Origin: Methylotenera_A sp046598525
Lineage (GTDB): Bacteria; Pseudomonadota; Gammaproteobacteria; Burkholderiales; Methylophilaceae
Reading direction: 5' to 3'
Length of the DNA: 64,000 nt
Assembly: GCA_046598525.1 (NCBI GenBank)
Contig: JBKJIJ010000002.1
Location: 23,007-87,006 of the forward strand
The notes under the pieces are model-generated. The model made no database searches, was not told where the DNA came from, and saw nothing but the letters and a program-made list of their open reading frames with translations. Numbering within the stretch: position 1 is the first letter of the stretch; each line of letters starts with the position of its first letter. The position numbers were made by a program, and so were the translations under genes. Below, piece by piece: positions 1-8,340 of this stretch.

Positions 1-870
1 TGTTAAAAACAATGCCTTTAAACGTTGATTATCAATTTGTACTCTGCCAAAAGCAGATGCAATAACACCTGTAACAGCCTGCAAAACACCATCGTTTAAT
101 ACTTGAAATATTTTTTTACCCATGGCGTAAAAACCTAAGTCGCGCATACCAAACATACTGCCAATAATGAGTGTATCGGCCGATTGTGACAAAACATCTA
201 GTACGCGACTTGAAACAATGCCCCAACCACCCTGCAAGGCCTTTTTTAAGTAGGTGATTTCAAAGTGAAACGATGGGCGCCATTTGCTTAACTTAAAGCA
301 ATAAAATGCATCAATCAGCACCTCGGTTACTTGCTTAAAAACCAAGCTCCATATGCCGTAGCCAGATAACGCTAGCACTATAGCTAAAATCGAGCTCACC
401 GATATGGCGACCAAAGAGCGTATTGCCAACCCTTTATAATCCATTTGGCGGCGTAATAGTGCCTCTGGAATTTTCGCAGCAGCTGATATAGGCAATGTAA
501 AAGCCAATATCAGCATAGCTAACACGGCATCTGGGTTGGTTTTATCGGGGTTGATAAAACCCGCCAATAATAAACTCAACAAAGTAAGCGTTATTAAAAA
601 TGAAACGACTACTTGAAACCACCAAATGCCTAGTTCGGTAAGTCTTGGGGAAGCGTGGTTGTAAACAAGGTATTCAGCCAGCCCTAAATCGGCAAAAACA
701 GCCAGCAACATAAGCCAGCCTAAAATGTAGCTAATCAACCCAATTTCTTCTGGATTTAGTATTCTTGTTAATATAAAAAAAACTAAAAGCGTGGCTACGC
801 GGGTGCCCCAACTTCGCATGGCAGACCAAGCAACTGCGCCGACCACACCGTTTTTTGCAACACTTTTCAA
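1..870 (-). CDS. Wzx/WzxC-type polysaccharide flippase (partial, C-terminus outside window)
   Basis: An open minus-strand frame runs from a TTG codon at 870 off the left edge without a stop. It reads KSVAKNGVVGAVAWSAMRSW at the N-terminus, then RILNPEEIGLISY and several hydrophobic spans, the usual start of MOP-superfamily lipid-linked oligosaccharide flippases. The role would be to flip the undecaprenyl-linked EPS repeat unit across the inner membrane. The TTG directly abuts the stop of the upstream pyruvyl transferase gene, which suggests translational coupling; an in-frame ATG at 819 is the alternative start. It lies at the distal end of the eps operon. Function is inferred from motif and context; about 290 residues are visible. 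Confidence 0.8.
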   Translation of the reverse strand, partial: MKSVAKNGVVGAVAWSAMRSWGTRVATLLVFFILTRILNPEEIGLISYILGWLMLLAVFADLGLAEYLVYNHASPRLTELGIWWFQVVVSFLITLTLLSLLLAGFINPDKTNPDAVLAMLILAFTLPISAAAKIPEALLRRQMDYKGLAIRSLVAISVSSILAIVLALSGYGIWSLVFKQVTEVLIDAFYCFKLSKWRPSFHFEITYLKKALQGGWGIVSSRVLDVLSQSADTLIIGSMFGMRDLGFYAMGKKIFQVLNDGVLQAVTGVIASAFGRVQIDNQRLKALFLT

Positions 871-1929
871 TTACGCGGCGGCTTCAAATTTATTGTTGAG
901 AATACAATCAACAAACACATTGGCCTCTATTTGAAGTGAGCCTACGTCTTTAACAAATAAAGCGTAAGGATATTGTGATGTCCAAAGATGATAAAAGTCG
1001 CCCAATTTTCCATAACTGTTATCAACCAAAATGTGAGGCTTATTCATTAACGTGCTCAAAATGTGCGCATGCAATCTATCTGTCAGTACAGTATGGCCTT
1101 TACTCAGAAAATTCACTCCACGCTTCAACCTCGCCCATGCAAGCAGATTCCATATCAACAGTAGAAGTTGATTTTTCTTATCGAAAACGCGTCTAAACCA
1201 TACTGTATGCGTTTCAATTCTGATGATAAGTCGCTCTATTAGTGAAACATTTAACCAATCGGCTGTTTCAGTGGTGATATTGGCATCGAAATGGATTGAA
1301 TTAACGCCTGCGGAAACGGCCTTTTCCGTATCGGTTCTTGAAAGAATAAAACAATCGACTACTGGCATACTTTTTGAAGCCACCGCGCCAATAAAAAATG
1401 CCATATCTGGGCACAAAATGCTGGTGGTTGAAAAGTTTTTTTGTGCTATTGCAAGGCTTTCTTTACTGCGGACCAGTAGGGTAAAGTTGCCATGTTGCTT
1501 GATTGCTTCTGCGGTTTCTAAGATGTTTTGTTCATCTTTAAAATGAATAGTTTGCGGTAATTGAATAATAGGTGTTTGGGGGAAGTCACGCAGAATTTGT
1601 AGCCTAAAATCATGCAAATGACTCCATAAGTCTCCAAAATTTCCGCCGCCATTTATTAGTATGATGCTGTTTTTACTAATTATTTTTTTTATAATGGCTG
1701 AACTAAAATTATGGCAATCGCATACGTAGCTTGGTTTAAGACCTCTACTTTTTAAATAAGCGATTTCTCCCAACCAAATTAAGCTATCTCCTACGTTTGG
1801 ATAATGAGGATAATCAAGCAAAATAATATGCGCACTATCAGGAATAAGGGCATCAAGCACCTTGCGTGCTTGGTTTTGTAAGCGCTCAATTAGCGCTATA
1901 TTCTCATTTTTACTAGGTGCGCTCATCAT
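871..1929 (-). CDS. Polysaccharide pyruvyl transferase family protein
   Basis: The 352-residue product has the PF04230-type signature: LLDYPHYPNVGDSLIWLG near the N-terminus, the glycine-rich INGGGNFGDLW around residue 95, and TDRLHAHILSTLMNKPHILVDN near the C-terminus. The family transfers pyruvate ketals from phosphoenolpyruvate to sugars of exopolysaccharides, so this enzyme probably adds an acidic decoration to the EPS repeat in the cytoplasm. It follows epsI by 38 nt and is followed immediately by the flippase gene. The position resembles that of EpsO-like genes in methanolan loci. M1 or M2 could be the start. The sugar acceptor cannot be read from sequence. Confidence 0.85.
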   Translation of the reverse strand: MMSAPSKNENIALIERLQNQARKVLDALIPDSAHIILLDYPHYPNVGDSLIWLGEIAYLKSRGLKPSYVCDCHNFSSAIIKKIISKNSIILINGGGNFGDLWSHLHDFRLQILRDFPQTPIIQLPQTIHFKDEQNILETAEAIKQHGNFTLLVRSKESLAIAQKNFSTTSILCPDMAFFIGAVASKSMPVVDCFILSRTDTEKAVSAGVNSIHFDANITTETADWLNVSLIERLIIRIETHTVWFRRVFDKKNQLLLLIWNLLAWARLKRGVNFLSKGHTVLTDRLHAHILSTLMNKPHILVDNSYGKLGDFYHLWTSQYPYALFVKDVGSLQIEANVFVDCILNNKFEAAA

Positions 1930-1967
1930 TGCCTGCCATTCATCTCACTGGTTTTAAATTTTTATTT

Positions 1968-2693
1968 TCAGCTTTTATTTGTGCTGCTTTGATTTTGGCT
2001 ACCAGTTAAGCGCATACGCTGGCTTGGCGATACGCTTGTTAACAGATCGTTGGTAAAGCGGGTTTGTAGGTCGTAGGCTTGGTTTACATCGCTGCTATCA
2101 GTAGATGCGGTAACGCTGGATACGCGCATTAGCAAGCCATCGGGTATGCTGCCGCTTAGGGCATATTGCAGCTTGATTTTTTTGGTTTCCCAACCTGGGT
2201 AGCCGACTTTTTTACCAGTGGTGAGCCAATAGGTAATTGGTTCTATGCGGTCTGATTTTCTGGCCAGTAAACGTACAACGGGGATATTGCCACTAGCGGT
2301 ATTAAGTTGATCTTTTACAATGCTATTGATTGCAAAACCCTGGCCACTGTAACAGCCTTCTGGCATGTGTGCGCCTACGCCATCGGTTTGGTCACGACCG
2401 TAGGCGATAGATAACATAATGCGCTGACCTTGGCCGTTTTCGTATACGCGCGAAAGCGTTTGTGCGTAAATTTCATTTAAAGCGGCGGCGGTTTCTGGGT
2501 TAACAATTTGCGATGCCATATTTACCATACGCCAATCGTTAAATTGGGCAGGAATCAATTGCTCTAAATTAACAGGCTCACCTTCATCGGCGATTTTGTG
2601 CGTGGGGCGTGCTGCATAGGCGAATACCGATGTGCATATCATGACTAGCATCAGCAAAAAATGGCGCTTACTTTTCATATTTAAATGATGCAT
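1968..2693 (-). CDS. epsI: EpsI family exosortase-associated protein (DUF3485-like)
   Basis: This 241-residue protein has an N-terminal hydrophobic segment (RHFLLMLVMICTSVFAYA), consistent with a signal peptide or anchor. It carries the conserved EpsI pattern: QFNDWRMVN, SIAYGRDQTDG, HMPEGCYSGQGFAI and YWLTTG. EpsI proteins are encoded with, or sometimes fused to, exosortases; their molecular role is not settled. The start codon follows the exosortase stop by one base (TAA-T-ATG), so the two are probably translationally coupled. M6 at 2678 is an alternative start. The tail is Ser/Asn-rich. Confidence 0.88.
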   Translation of the reverse strand: MHHLNMKSKRHFLLMLVMICTSVFAYAARPTHKIADEGEPVNLEQLIPAQFNDWRMVNMASQIVNPETAAALNEIYAQTLSRVYENGQGQRIMLSIAYGRDQTDGVGAHMPEGCYSGQGFAINSIVKDQLNTASGNIPVVRLLARKSDRIEPITYWLTTGKKVGYPGWETKKIKLQYALSGSIPDGLLMRVSSVTASTDSSDVNQAYDLQTRFTNDLLTSVSPSQRMRLTGSQNQSSTNKS

Positions 2694-2694
2694 A

Positions 2695-3570
2695 TTAGGC
2701 CGCCTTCTGCTTCCATTTCACAAAATATTGCAGCATCGAATCCACCGTCATAATGAACATAAGCGCCACAAAAAATAGCAAGATACCTGCAAAGCCATGC
2801 ACAAACCCTTGGCCTACTTCATCGCCAAAATAGTAAGTAATCAGCGTTAGCGTAATCACGCGGATTACATTGGCAGTAAACGAAATAGGGATAATTAGGA
2901 TGGTTAAGGTGATATTGCGAATGAGTGAATCGTGCTTAACCAAGCTTAAATACAGTAAGCCCAAAGCCTCTAACGAAATTAAAGTATGCATGCCAGCGCA
3001 GGCATCGGCCACCAGCAATTGATATTGCCCAATTTGCAAAATAACGCCTTCGCGTGCAATGGGGTAATCAAACCAAAATAGAATGGTTTCGGTAACATAC
3101 GAAACCGCCATTTTCATGGGTAAGGTTAATGAATCCAACGGGAAAGGAAGCATAAAGATAATAAAAAATAGCGGAAACCAGAGCGCTTTCAGCATGGGCA
3201 AGCCGCGCATAAACAGAAAAATACCGGCCAAAACAAATATCTGTGAAGCTAGATCTAGAATAAAAATATCTTGCGAGCGGCCTGCTACATAGCACAGCAA
3301 ACCAAAAAACAAGGTAATACTGCCCAAAATTGGCGCCGGTTTATCCGCTGCACTTAGCGCAAAGTGTTCACGCTTTTGCCAAAACAAAAAAACAATTACC
3401 ATTAGCACAATTGGGCCGTGCGCTTGGTCTTCATGCACCCATAAGTTACTCAGCACTTGCTGATAAGTGGGTAGATACAAGGCCAACAAGCCGATGATAA
3501 TTGGCACCCACATCATGTGGGCTTGGCTTTTTAAATCGCTAAAATTGCGCGCTATTGCTTGCACAGCCAA
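2695..3570 (-). CDS. xrtB: Exosortase B (PEP-CTERM sorting transpeptidase)
   Basis: A 291-residue polytopic membrane protein with about eight hydrophobic segments. The exosortase catalytic triad is visible: Cys191 in ADACAGMHTL, Arg237 in FTANVIRVI and His258 in GFVHGFAG. Exosortases are thought to cleave C-terminal PEP-CTERM signals and hand the protein to a surface anchor or glycan. The EpsE-F-G upstream and EpsI downstream place it in the XrtB/EpsH type. Likely substrates in this window are the PEP-CTERM proteins at 29804-30595 and 43381-43947. It starts 3 nt after the epsG stop. Confidence 0.92.
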   Translation of the reverse strand: MAVQAIARNFSDLKSQAHMMWVPIIIGLLALYLPTYQQVLSNLWVHEDQAHGPIVLMVIVFLFWQKREHFALSAADKPAPILGSITLFFGLLCYVAGRSQDIFILDLASQIFVLAGIFLFMRGLPMLKALWFPLFFIIFMLPFPLDSLTLPMKMAVSYVTETILFWFDYPIAREGVILQIGQYQLLVADACAGMHTLISLEALGLLYLSLVKHDSLIRNITLTILIIPISFTANVIRVITLTLITYYFGDEVGQGFVHGFAGILLFFVALMFIMTVDSMLQYFVKWKQKAA

Positions 3571-3573
3571 CCC

Positions 3574-4470
3574 CTATGCATCTACAAAAACGCTACCTAA
3601 GACCTTTGCGCCTGTCATCGACAATTGCTGACTTAGTTGCTGCATATCGGCCACCATGGTGGTGTCTTTTTTGGCCACAATAATGGCGGCTTTGGTTTTC
3701 GATACCACGGTTAATACATCTAAACCCAGATGAATCGGCGAAGTATCAATCAAAATCACATCGTAGATATTTTCTAAATCCACTAACAAAGTGGCTAAAT
3801 TGTTTTGGCTTAATAATTCTTGTGGATTAGGCACGGCCGTGCCAGCGCTTAAAATGGTTAAATTAGGCAACGATTCATGCTTGCTTAATGTGTACTGGCC
3901 TTGCCTGTTGGCTAATATATTGGCCAAGCCCATTTTGGTTTCAATATTAAACAATTGATTTTGTTTGGCGTTGCGTAAATTGGCATCAATTAATAAGGTT
4001 TTTTTATTGAGCTGCGAAAATACAATGGCTAAATTTGCCACCATTTGGCTGGCATCGTCATCACTACTTACCGATGTTACCGCTAATGTTTTATTGCCTT
4101 GATCAAACCAACGCAGCGATAATTGGCTGCGCAAACTGCGTAATTGCTCAACTTCGGCATTAAATGGTTTGTGTGCGGCTATTAATAACGGGCTAATTTT
4201 ATGGTTGCCATCTTGCAAATAGGCATAATTAAATTGTTCTGATAACACTTTTTGCAAATCATCTTCGGTAATCAAACCCAATTTTTTGGCGGCTTCGCCA
4301 AACAGTATTTTTTTATCGCGTTGCAGCTCTAAAATGCGCGCAATATCTTGCTGCGTCAGCTTGGCATGTTTTGCCAATGCATCGCCCATGCGCTTGGCAT
4401 CAGGCATATCAGCATGCATTTCTTGTGCTTCGGTATTGTTCAATTGCGGCGCCTCTTGACTTGAATCCAT
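3574..4470 (-). CDS. epsG: EpsG-type chain-length determinant kinase-like protein with degenerate Walker A
   Basis: The 298-residue product has an N-terminal MshEN/GspE-N-like segment (DIARILELQRDKKILFGEAA, LGLITEDDLQKVLSEQF) followed by a BY-kinase/ParA-like domain (VANLAIVFSQL, TLLIDANLRN, DVILIDTSPI). In bacterial tyrosine kinases the Walker A is GEGKS-like; here the equivalent stretch is SVSSDDDASQM, with the glycines and lysine absent, and the A' motif has Asn in place of the second Asp. No C-terminal tyrosine cluster is present. It probably partners EpsF in controlling EPS polymer length, perhaps without catalysis. Some EpsG relatives may also lack the lysine, so this could be family-wide. 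Confidence 0.85.
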   Translation of the reverse strand: MDSSQEAPQLNNTEAQEMHADMPDAKRMGDALAKHAKLTQQDIARILELQRDKKILFGEAAKKLGLITEDDLQKVLSEQFNYAYLQDGNHKISPLLIAAHKPFNAEVEQLRSLRSQLSLRWFDQGNKTLAVTSVSSDDDASQMVANLAIVFSQLNKKTLLIDANLRNAKQNQLFNIETKMGLANILANRQGQYTLSKHESLPNLTILSAGTAVPNPQELLSQNNLATLLVDLENIYDVILIDTSPIHLGLDVLTVVSKTKAAIIVAKKDTTMVADMQQLSQQLSMTGAKVLGSVFVDA

Positions 4471-4510
4471 GTTTTTTCTGCCTAAATGGGGTTGCTCAAT
4501 AAATCGCTGC

Positions 4511-5938
4511 TTAAAAACTTAACGCCCGTTTTTTGGCGGTTTTTTGCTTTAAAAATTGGCTAATGCTATTTTTTAATGCGAATTTTTTCTTGGCGTGGCG
4601 GCTTAATTCGCCCAACACTGGCATATCCAATAGTTGTTTTAAATCATCAGCAGAACGCACGCGTCTATCAAACATTTCGGCCACTAACGCAAAACCAATT
4701 CCCAACAGCGCGCCTAAAAAGATTGATAGCACAATATTCAACAATACTTTAGGGCTGGAATGTTTAAGCGGTGCAATGGCTGGGTTTAAAACAGAAATAT
4801 TGGTTTGGCCTGATTGGCTTTCCATATTGGTTTGGCCAAAACGCAGCAAGGCGTTGTCATACATGCGTTGCGCGCCTTCTACTTCGCGCTCTAGCACCGC
4901 CATTTCATCGTGCTGGCTTTTTAGTTTTAGCACACGCTCTTTTTGTTGCGCAAGTGAAGCTTGAATGCCCGCTTCTTTTTGTTGCGAAACGCGCGCGGTT
5001 TGGCCAACGCTACTGCTGGTTTTTGCGGTTTCAACTCGAATTAAATTGCGAATATTGGCCACATCGGATTGTGCGGCTTGATATTGCGGGTGATTCACAC
5101 CCAAGCGCTGCGAAACCTCATTTAGGCGTGTTTCGGCTTGTACCAATTGCGATTTCAAGCCTTGAATTAAGCCATTGGCTAAAATATCCGGCGATTCTGA
5201 AGCACCGCCTCTTTTAAGCTGACTTTGCCGCGATGTGCTATCAAAAGTTTGCGCTTGCGCCATTACAAGTTGGCTAGATAACTCACTTAAGCGCGCCGCT
5301 TCGGTATCCATGCGCTCACCCGAAAATGCAATGCCGTTTTCTTGTTGAAACGCCGATAGTTTTGCCTGCGCCTGCTCTACATTTTGGCGTAAGCCCTTAA
5401 TTTGCTGATCAAACCAAACAGCCGCTTGTTTGGCAGGCTCTGTTTTCATTTGCAAACTGGTATTAATATAAGAATCAGCAAAGGCATTGGCTAGCGCGGC
5501 GGCAAAAACTGGGTCTGCGCCTTCATAGCTAATTTCAATCACATCACTGGTGCGCGATGGCTTAACACTTAAACTTTGCAAAAAACGGTCTGCATACCAA
5601 TCGTCAATATTGCCTTCGCCATTGGTGGCTTTTTCAAACACCTCTTTGGCCGTATCGCTATTGGTTACACCTAGTTTGCTCACCACTTTTAGCGCCACAT
5701 TATGGCTTTGAATAATGTCCACTTGGGTTGCCATATAGCCGGGCATTAGCGTGGCAGGCAAAGTAAGGCCAGTCACAGGGTCGGCACCCTTAGAGTTAAT
5801 CAATAATGTGGCGGTGGCCGAAAACGTTTTTGGCAACAACAAGCTCACCACAGTGGCAACCAGCACCGTTACCGCAAACACCCAAATAGCGATGAGTTTA
5901 CGCGCCATTAAAATTGATAGTAATTGTGAAAAACTCAT
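4511..5938 (-). CDS. epsF: EpsF chain-length determinant (Wzz/PCP family)
   Basis: The 475-residue protein has an N-terminal transmembrane segment (ILMARKLIAIWVFAVTVLVA), a long periplasmic region with coiled-coil stretches, and a C-terminal transmembrane segment (SSPKVLLNIVLSIFLGALLGIGFALV) preceded by the proline-containing motif typical of Wzz proteins. The periplasmic part contains AEMFDRRVRSADDLKQLLDMPVLGE just after the second membrane span, as in GumC/EpsF proteins. It would set chain length together with EpsG and connect the polymerase to EpsE. It lies 40 nt upstream of epsG and 58 nt downstream of epsE. Confidence 0.9.
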   Translation of the reverse strand: MSFSQLLSILMARKLIAIWVFAVTVLVATVVSLLLPKTFSATATLLINSKGADPVTGLTLPATLMPGYMATQVDIIQSHNVALKVVSKLGVTNSDTAKEVFEKATNGEGNIDDWYADRFLQSLSVKPSRTSDVIEISYEGADPVFAAALANAFADSYINTSLQMKTEPAKQAAVWFDQQIKGLRQNVEQAQAKLSAFQQENGIAFSGERMDTEAARLSELSSQLVMAQAQTFDSTSRQSQLKRGGASESPDILANGLIQGLKSQLVQAETRLNEVSQRLGVNHPQYQAAQSDVANIRNLIRVETAKTSSSVGQTARVSQQKEAGIQASLAQQKERVLKLKSQHDEMAVLEREVEGAQRMYDNALLRFGQTNMESQSGQTNISVLNPAIAPLKHSSPKVLLNIVLSIFLGALLGIGFALVAEMFDRRVRSADDLKQLLDMPVLGELSRHAKKKFALKNSISQFLKQKTAKKRALSF

Positions 5939-5996
5939 GTGCAGTCGCTTTTTGTTTAATTAGTTGATGGCTATGATTTAATGATTTTTGGCTTGG

Positions 5997-7085
5997 TTAA
6001 AACAGGCTTTCACTCACCACAATAATATCGTCTGCCTTTAATACATCGCCAGAAGCGGCATCTAGCGTTTTAAGCTTGCCATCAACGGTGCGTTTAATTT
6101 TAATGCCGCGTTCTGTGCCGCGTTGCGATAATCCGCCGCCAGTTGAAAGTGCCTGTGCAATATTCATATTGCGCTCTAATCTAAACGCACCTGAGCGCTG
6201 CACTTCGCCATAAATGTAAAAAACAGGGGTTCTAGGCACATAAATAGAGTCACCATCGGCCAGCTCAAAATTCACCGATGTATCGCCTTTGCGGTAAAGT
6301 TGGTCAATATCAATTTCGCGTTTTTCGGTTTTTCCATTGCGTTTGGTAATCACAATAATATTATCGGCACCACCTGCTGATACGCCGCCTGCTTGCGATA
6401 AAAAGTCGATTACCGTGCGCACACCACTGGCAACAGAGTATTTACCTGGGCGATTCACTTGGCCCAAAACAGACACTTCGCGCGCATTTACATACACAAT
6501 ATCTTCACCCAATAATGGTGGGTTGCTGGCTGGGTCGGCCTTATTTACCAAATCGCGCAAATCATAAGTTTGTTTGGTGGTTTTGCCCTCAGCTACACGA
6601 ATCAGCGTAATCATATCTGAGCCATTTGGCGTGGTGCCGCCGGCCATTGCCAACACATCCGATAAGGTACTAGGGCGATCTAGCGAATATTTACCTGGTT
6701 TATATACATCACCCAGCACCGAAATAAACTGGCTTTGATACTGCAAAACCACTAAATTGACTTGCGCTTTTTTAACAAAACCACCTTTTTCAAGCAAATC
6801 GGCTAGCTTTTTTTCAGCCGATTGTGGGCTTAAACCACCCAAAACCACTTCGCCAATCAAGGCAAAATTGATACTACCCGCGGCTGATAGGCGCGCTTCT
6901 GTTAGCAAATCTGGGCTGCCATAAACACCAATTCGCACCATATCGCCAGCGCCTAAAATGTAATCGCGCTTGGTTTCAAAAGGGGTTTTTTCTGGTTCGG
7001 CCGCCATGCTGGCAACACTGGCCAACAGCAACAACACTACACTTAAGCAAGCAAAAATACGTTGTATCAAACTATTCACCTTCAT
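5997..7085 (-). CDS. epsE: EpsE polysaccharide export protein (Wza/OPX family)
   Basis: The 362-residue product has a signal peptide (FACLSVVLLLLASVASMAAE), a polysaccharide-export domain (YILGAGDMVRIGVYGSPDLLTEARLSAAG) and repeated SLBB-type units (VSVLGQVNRPGKYSV, FYIYGEVQRSGAFRLE). OPX proteins form or gate the outer-membrane export channel for polymerised polysaccharide. It sits between epsD and epsF in the canonical D-E-F-G-H-I order. No lipobox cysteine is evident near the signal cleavage site, unlike E. coli Wza. Confidence 0.92.
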   Translation of the reverse strand: MKVNSLIQRIFACLSVVLLLLASVASMAAEPEKTPFETKRDYILGAGDMVRIGVYGSPDLLTEARLSAAGSINFALIGEVVLGGLSPQSAEKKLADLLEKGGFVKKAQVNLVVLQYQSQFISVLGDVYKPGKYSLDRPSTLSDVLAMAGGTTPNGSDMITLIRVAEGKTTKQTYDLRDLVNKADPASNPPLLGEDIVYVNAREVSVLGQVNRPGKYSVASGVRTVIDFLSQAGGVSAGGADNIIVITKRNGKTEKREIDIDQLYRKGDTSVNFELADGDSIYVPRTPVFYIYGEVQRSGAFRLERNMNIAQALSTGGGLSQRGTERGIKIKRTVDGKLKTLDAASGDVLKADDIIVVSESLF

Positions 7086-7120
7086 TTTAAACTATGTTTT
7101 TTATGCATTAAAGTAAGTGC

Positions 7121-8134
7121 TTACAAACCCGCCAAGCCTTTATCCATAATACCTGCGTCTTTTTTTGTTTTATCAGACACCTGATTGGCAATGGCTGAAG
7201 TTGCCGCTTCTGGCGCCGCCGCTGTTTGTGGCACATCCGATTGTTTAATGGCGGTTGGCGCAGGCTGCACGCCTTTTTTCATATCGGCAAAGGCGCCAAT
7301 AAATTCAATATTCGCTTTATCGTTTAAAGCGGCCATTTCTTTTTTGGCCATAGCGGCTTTGTTTTGATTTAGAAAATATTGCTCAATAATCGGTGCTGCT
7401 TTTTCACGCGTAATAGGTGCCGATTGCGATGCGGCCACATGCACAATGCTGACGGATTGCTCATTTGAAAGCGCGATTAAATCGCCATCTTTTAATGGCT
7501 GTAATTTCTTTAAAAAATCCAAAGGCAATTGCTCAGCCGCGCGTACATTGCTGTTGGCGTTAAATGGGTAATTTTTTTCTTTTAGCCAAACCGCTACTTC
7601 ATTAATATTTTTGGTGGTGCTTACTTTTTCGGCAATTTCGGCATATTTATCTTTGCCCACATTAATGGCTAATTCTTGCAAACGAAACACGCGGCGATTG
7701 GCGAATAGCTCTGGTTTTTCTTTGTAAAATGCATCAATTTGCGCGATAGATGGCTTGGCTGCTTTTGATAGCATTTGCTCTAAATACGCTTGCGCTAAAA
7801 TTTCGTTTTTTGATGATTCAATCGCCTGCAAAATTCGCGGGTCGCGGTCTAATTTGGCCTCAGTGGCTTGCTGTTTTAACAATTGCTGATCAACCAAACG
7901 CGCTAAAATTTGTTGGGCGGCGGCTTTGCTTTGCGCCTCGGTTAAGGCTTTGTTTTGCGCCACGCGGTTTAATTGAAAGTTAATTTGATGCACTGAAATT
8001 TCATCGCCATTCACCTTGGCAACCACTTGCGTGCCACCCTTGCTGGCGGCGGCTTTGTCTTTATCGCTACAGGCGGTTAAGGTTAATACCGCGCCTAAAA
8101 GCGCTACTAGTACATAGGAATTTTGCACACGCAT
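7121..8134 (-). CDS. epsD: EpsD family lipoprotein, peptidyl-prolyl isomerase-like
   Basis: The 337-residue protein starts with a lipoprotein signal (VALLGAVLTLTACSDKD; LTAC lipobox). It then carries a SurA/PrsA-like region (ARLVDQQLLKQQATEAKLDRDPRILQAIE) and a parvulin-like domain around residues 140-235 (FANRRVFRLQELAI, LKDGDLIALS). EpsD proteins are assigned as cis-trans isomerases accompanying Wza-type exporters, possibly folding EpsE or EpsL. The 206-nt gap upstream, after epsL, is the longest within the operon and contains a dyad that could be a regulatory site. Isomerase activity is inferred from the family only. Confidence 0.87.
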   Translation of the reverse strand: MRVQNSYVLVALLGAVLTLTACSDKDKAAASKGGTQVVAKVNGDEISVHQINFQLNRVAQNKALTEAQSKAAAQQILARLVDQQLLKQQATEAKLDRDPRILQAIESSKNEILAQAYLEQMLSKAAKPSIAQIDAFYKEKPELFANRRVFRLQELAINVGKDKYAEIAEKVSTTKNINEVAVWLKEKNYPFNANSNVRAAEQLPLDFLKKLQPLKDGDLIALSNEQSVSIVHVAASQSAPITREKAAPIIEQYFLNQNKAAMAKKEMAALNDKANIEFIGAFADMKKGVQPAPTAIKQSDVPQTAAAPEAATSAIANQVSDKTKKDAGIMDKGLAGL

Positions 8135-8305
8135 ATTGTTCTCTCAGTTAAATTGGTACTAACAAACAACTAGTACTATAAGAAGAAAATATGACTTTAA
8201 TGTGTCAGAAATAAGTAGAATTTGTGATGAAGCCGAAATGGTTTCAATAGGCAAAAGTGGCAGGTAAATAGTGAGCCGCGCATATGACAAACTTAGTTAT
8301 AAAAC

Positions 8306-8321
8306 TAGGCTGTTCAGCCTA
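8306..8321. promoter_or_regulatory. Palindrome TAGGCT-N4-AGCCTA between epsL and epsD (candidate EpsA-box variant)
   Basis: The plus strand reads TAGGCTGTTCAGCCTA, a perfect 6+4+6 dyad, 172 nt upstream of the epsD start and 20 nt after the epsL stop. The frame TAG-N3-GAAC-N3-CTA (minus strand) is the same as in the TAGTCCGAACGGACTA boxes near 30.9 and 47.1 kb. It could be an operator for an internal epsD promoter. Alternatively it is a short hairpin acting as an epsL terminator or attenuator, since the minus strand continues GTTTTAT. Confidence 0.45.
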
Positions 8322-8340
8322 TATGGTTTGCTGTTAGCGC

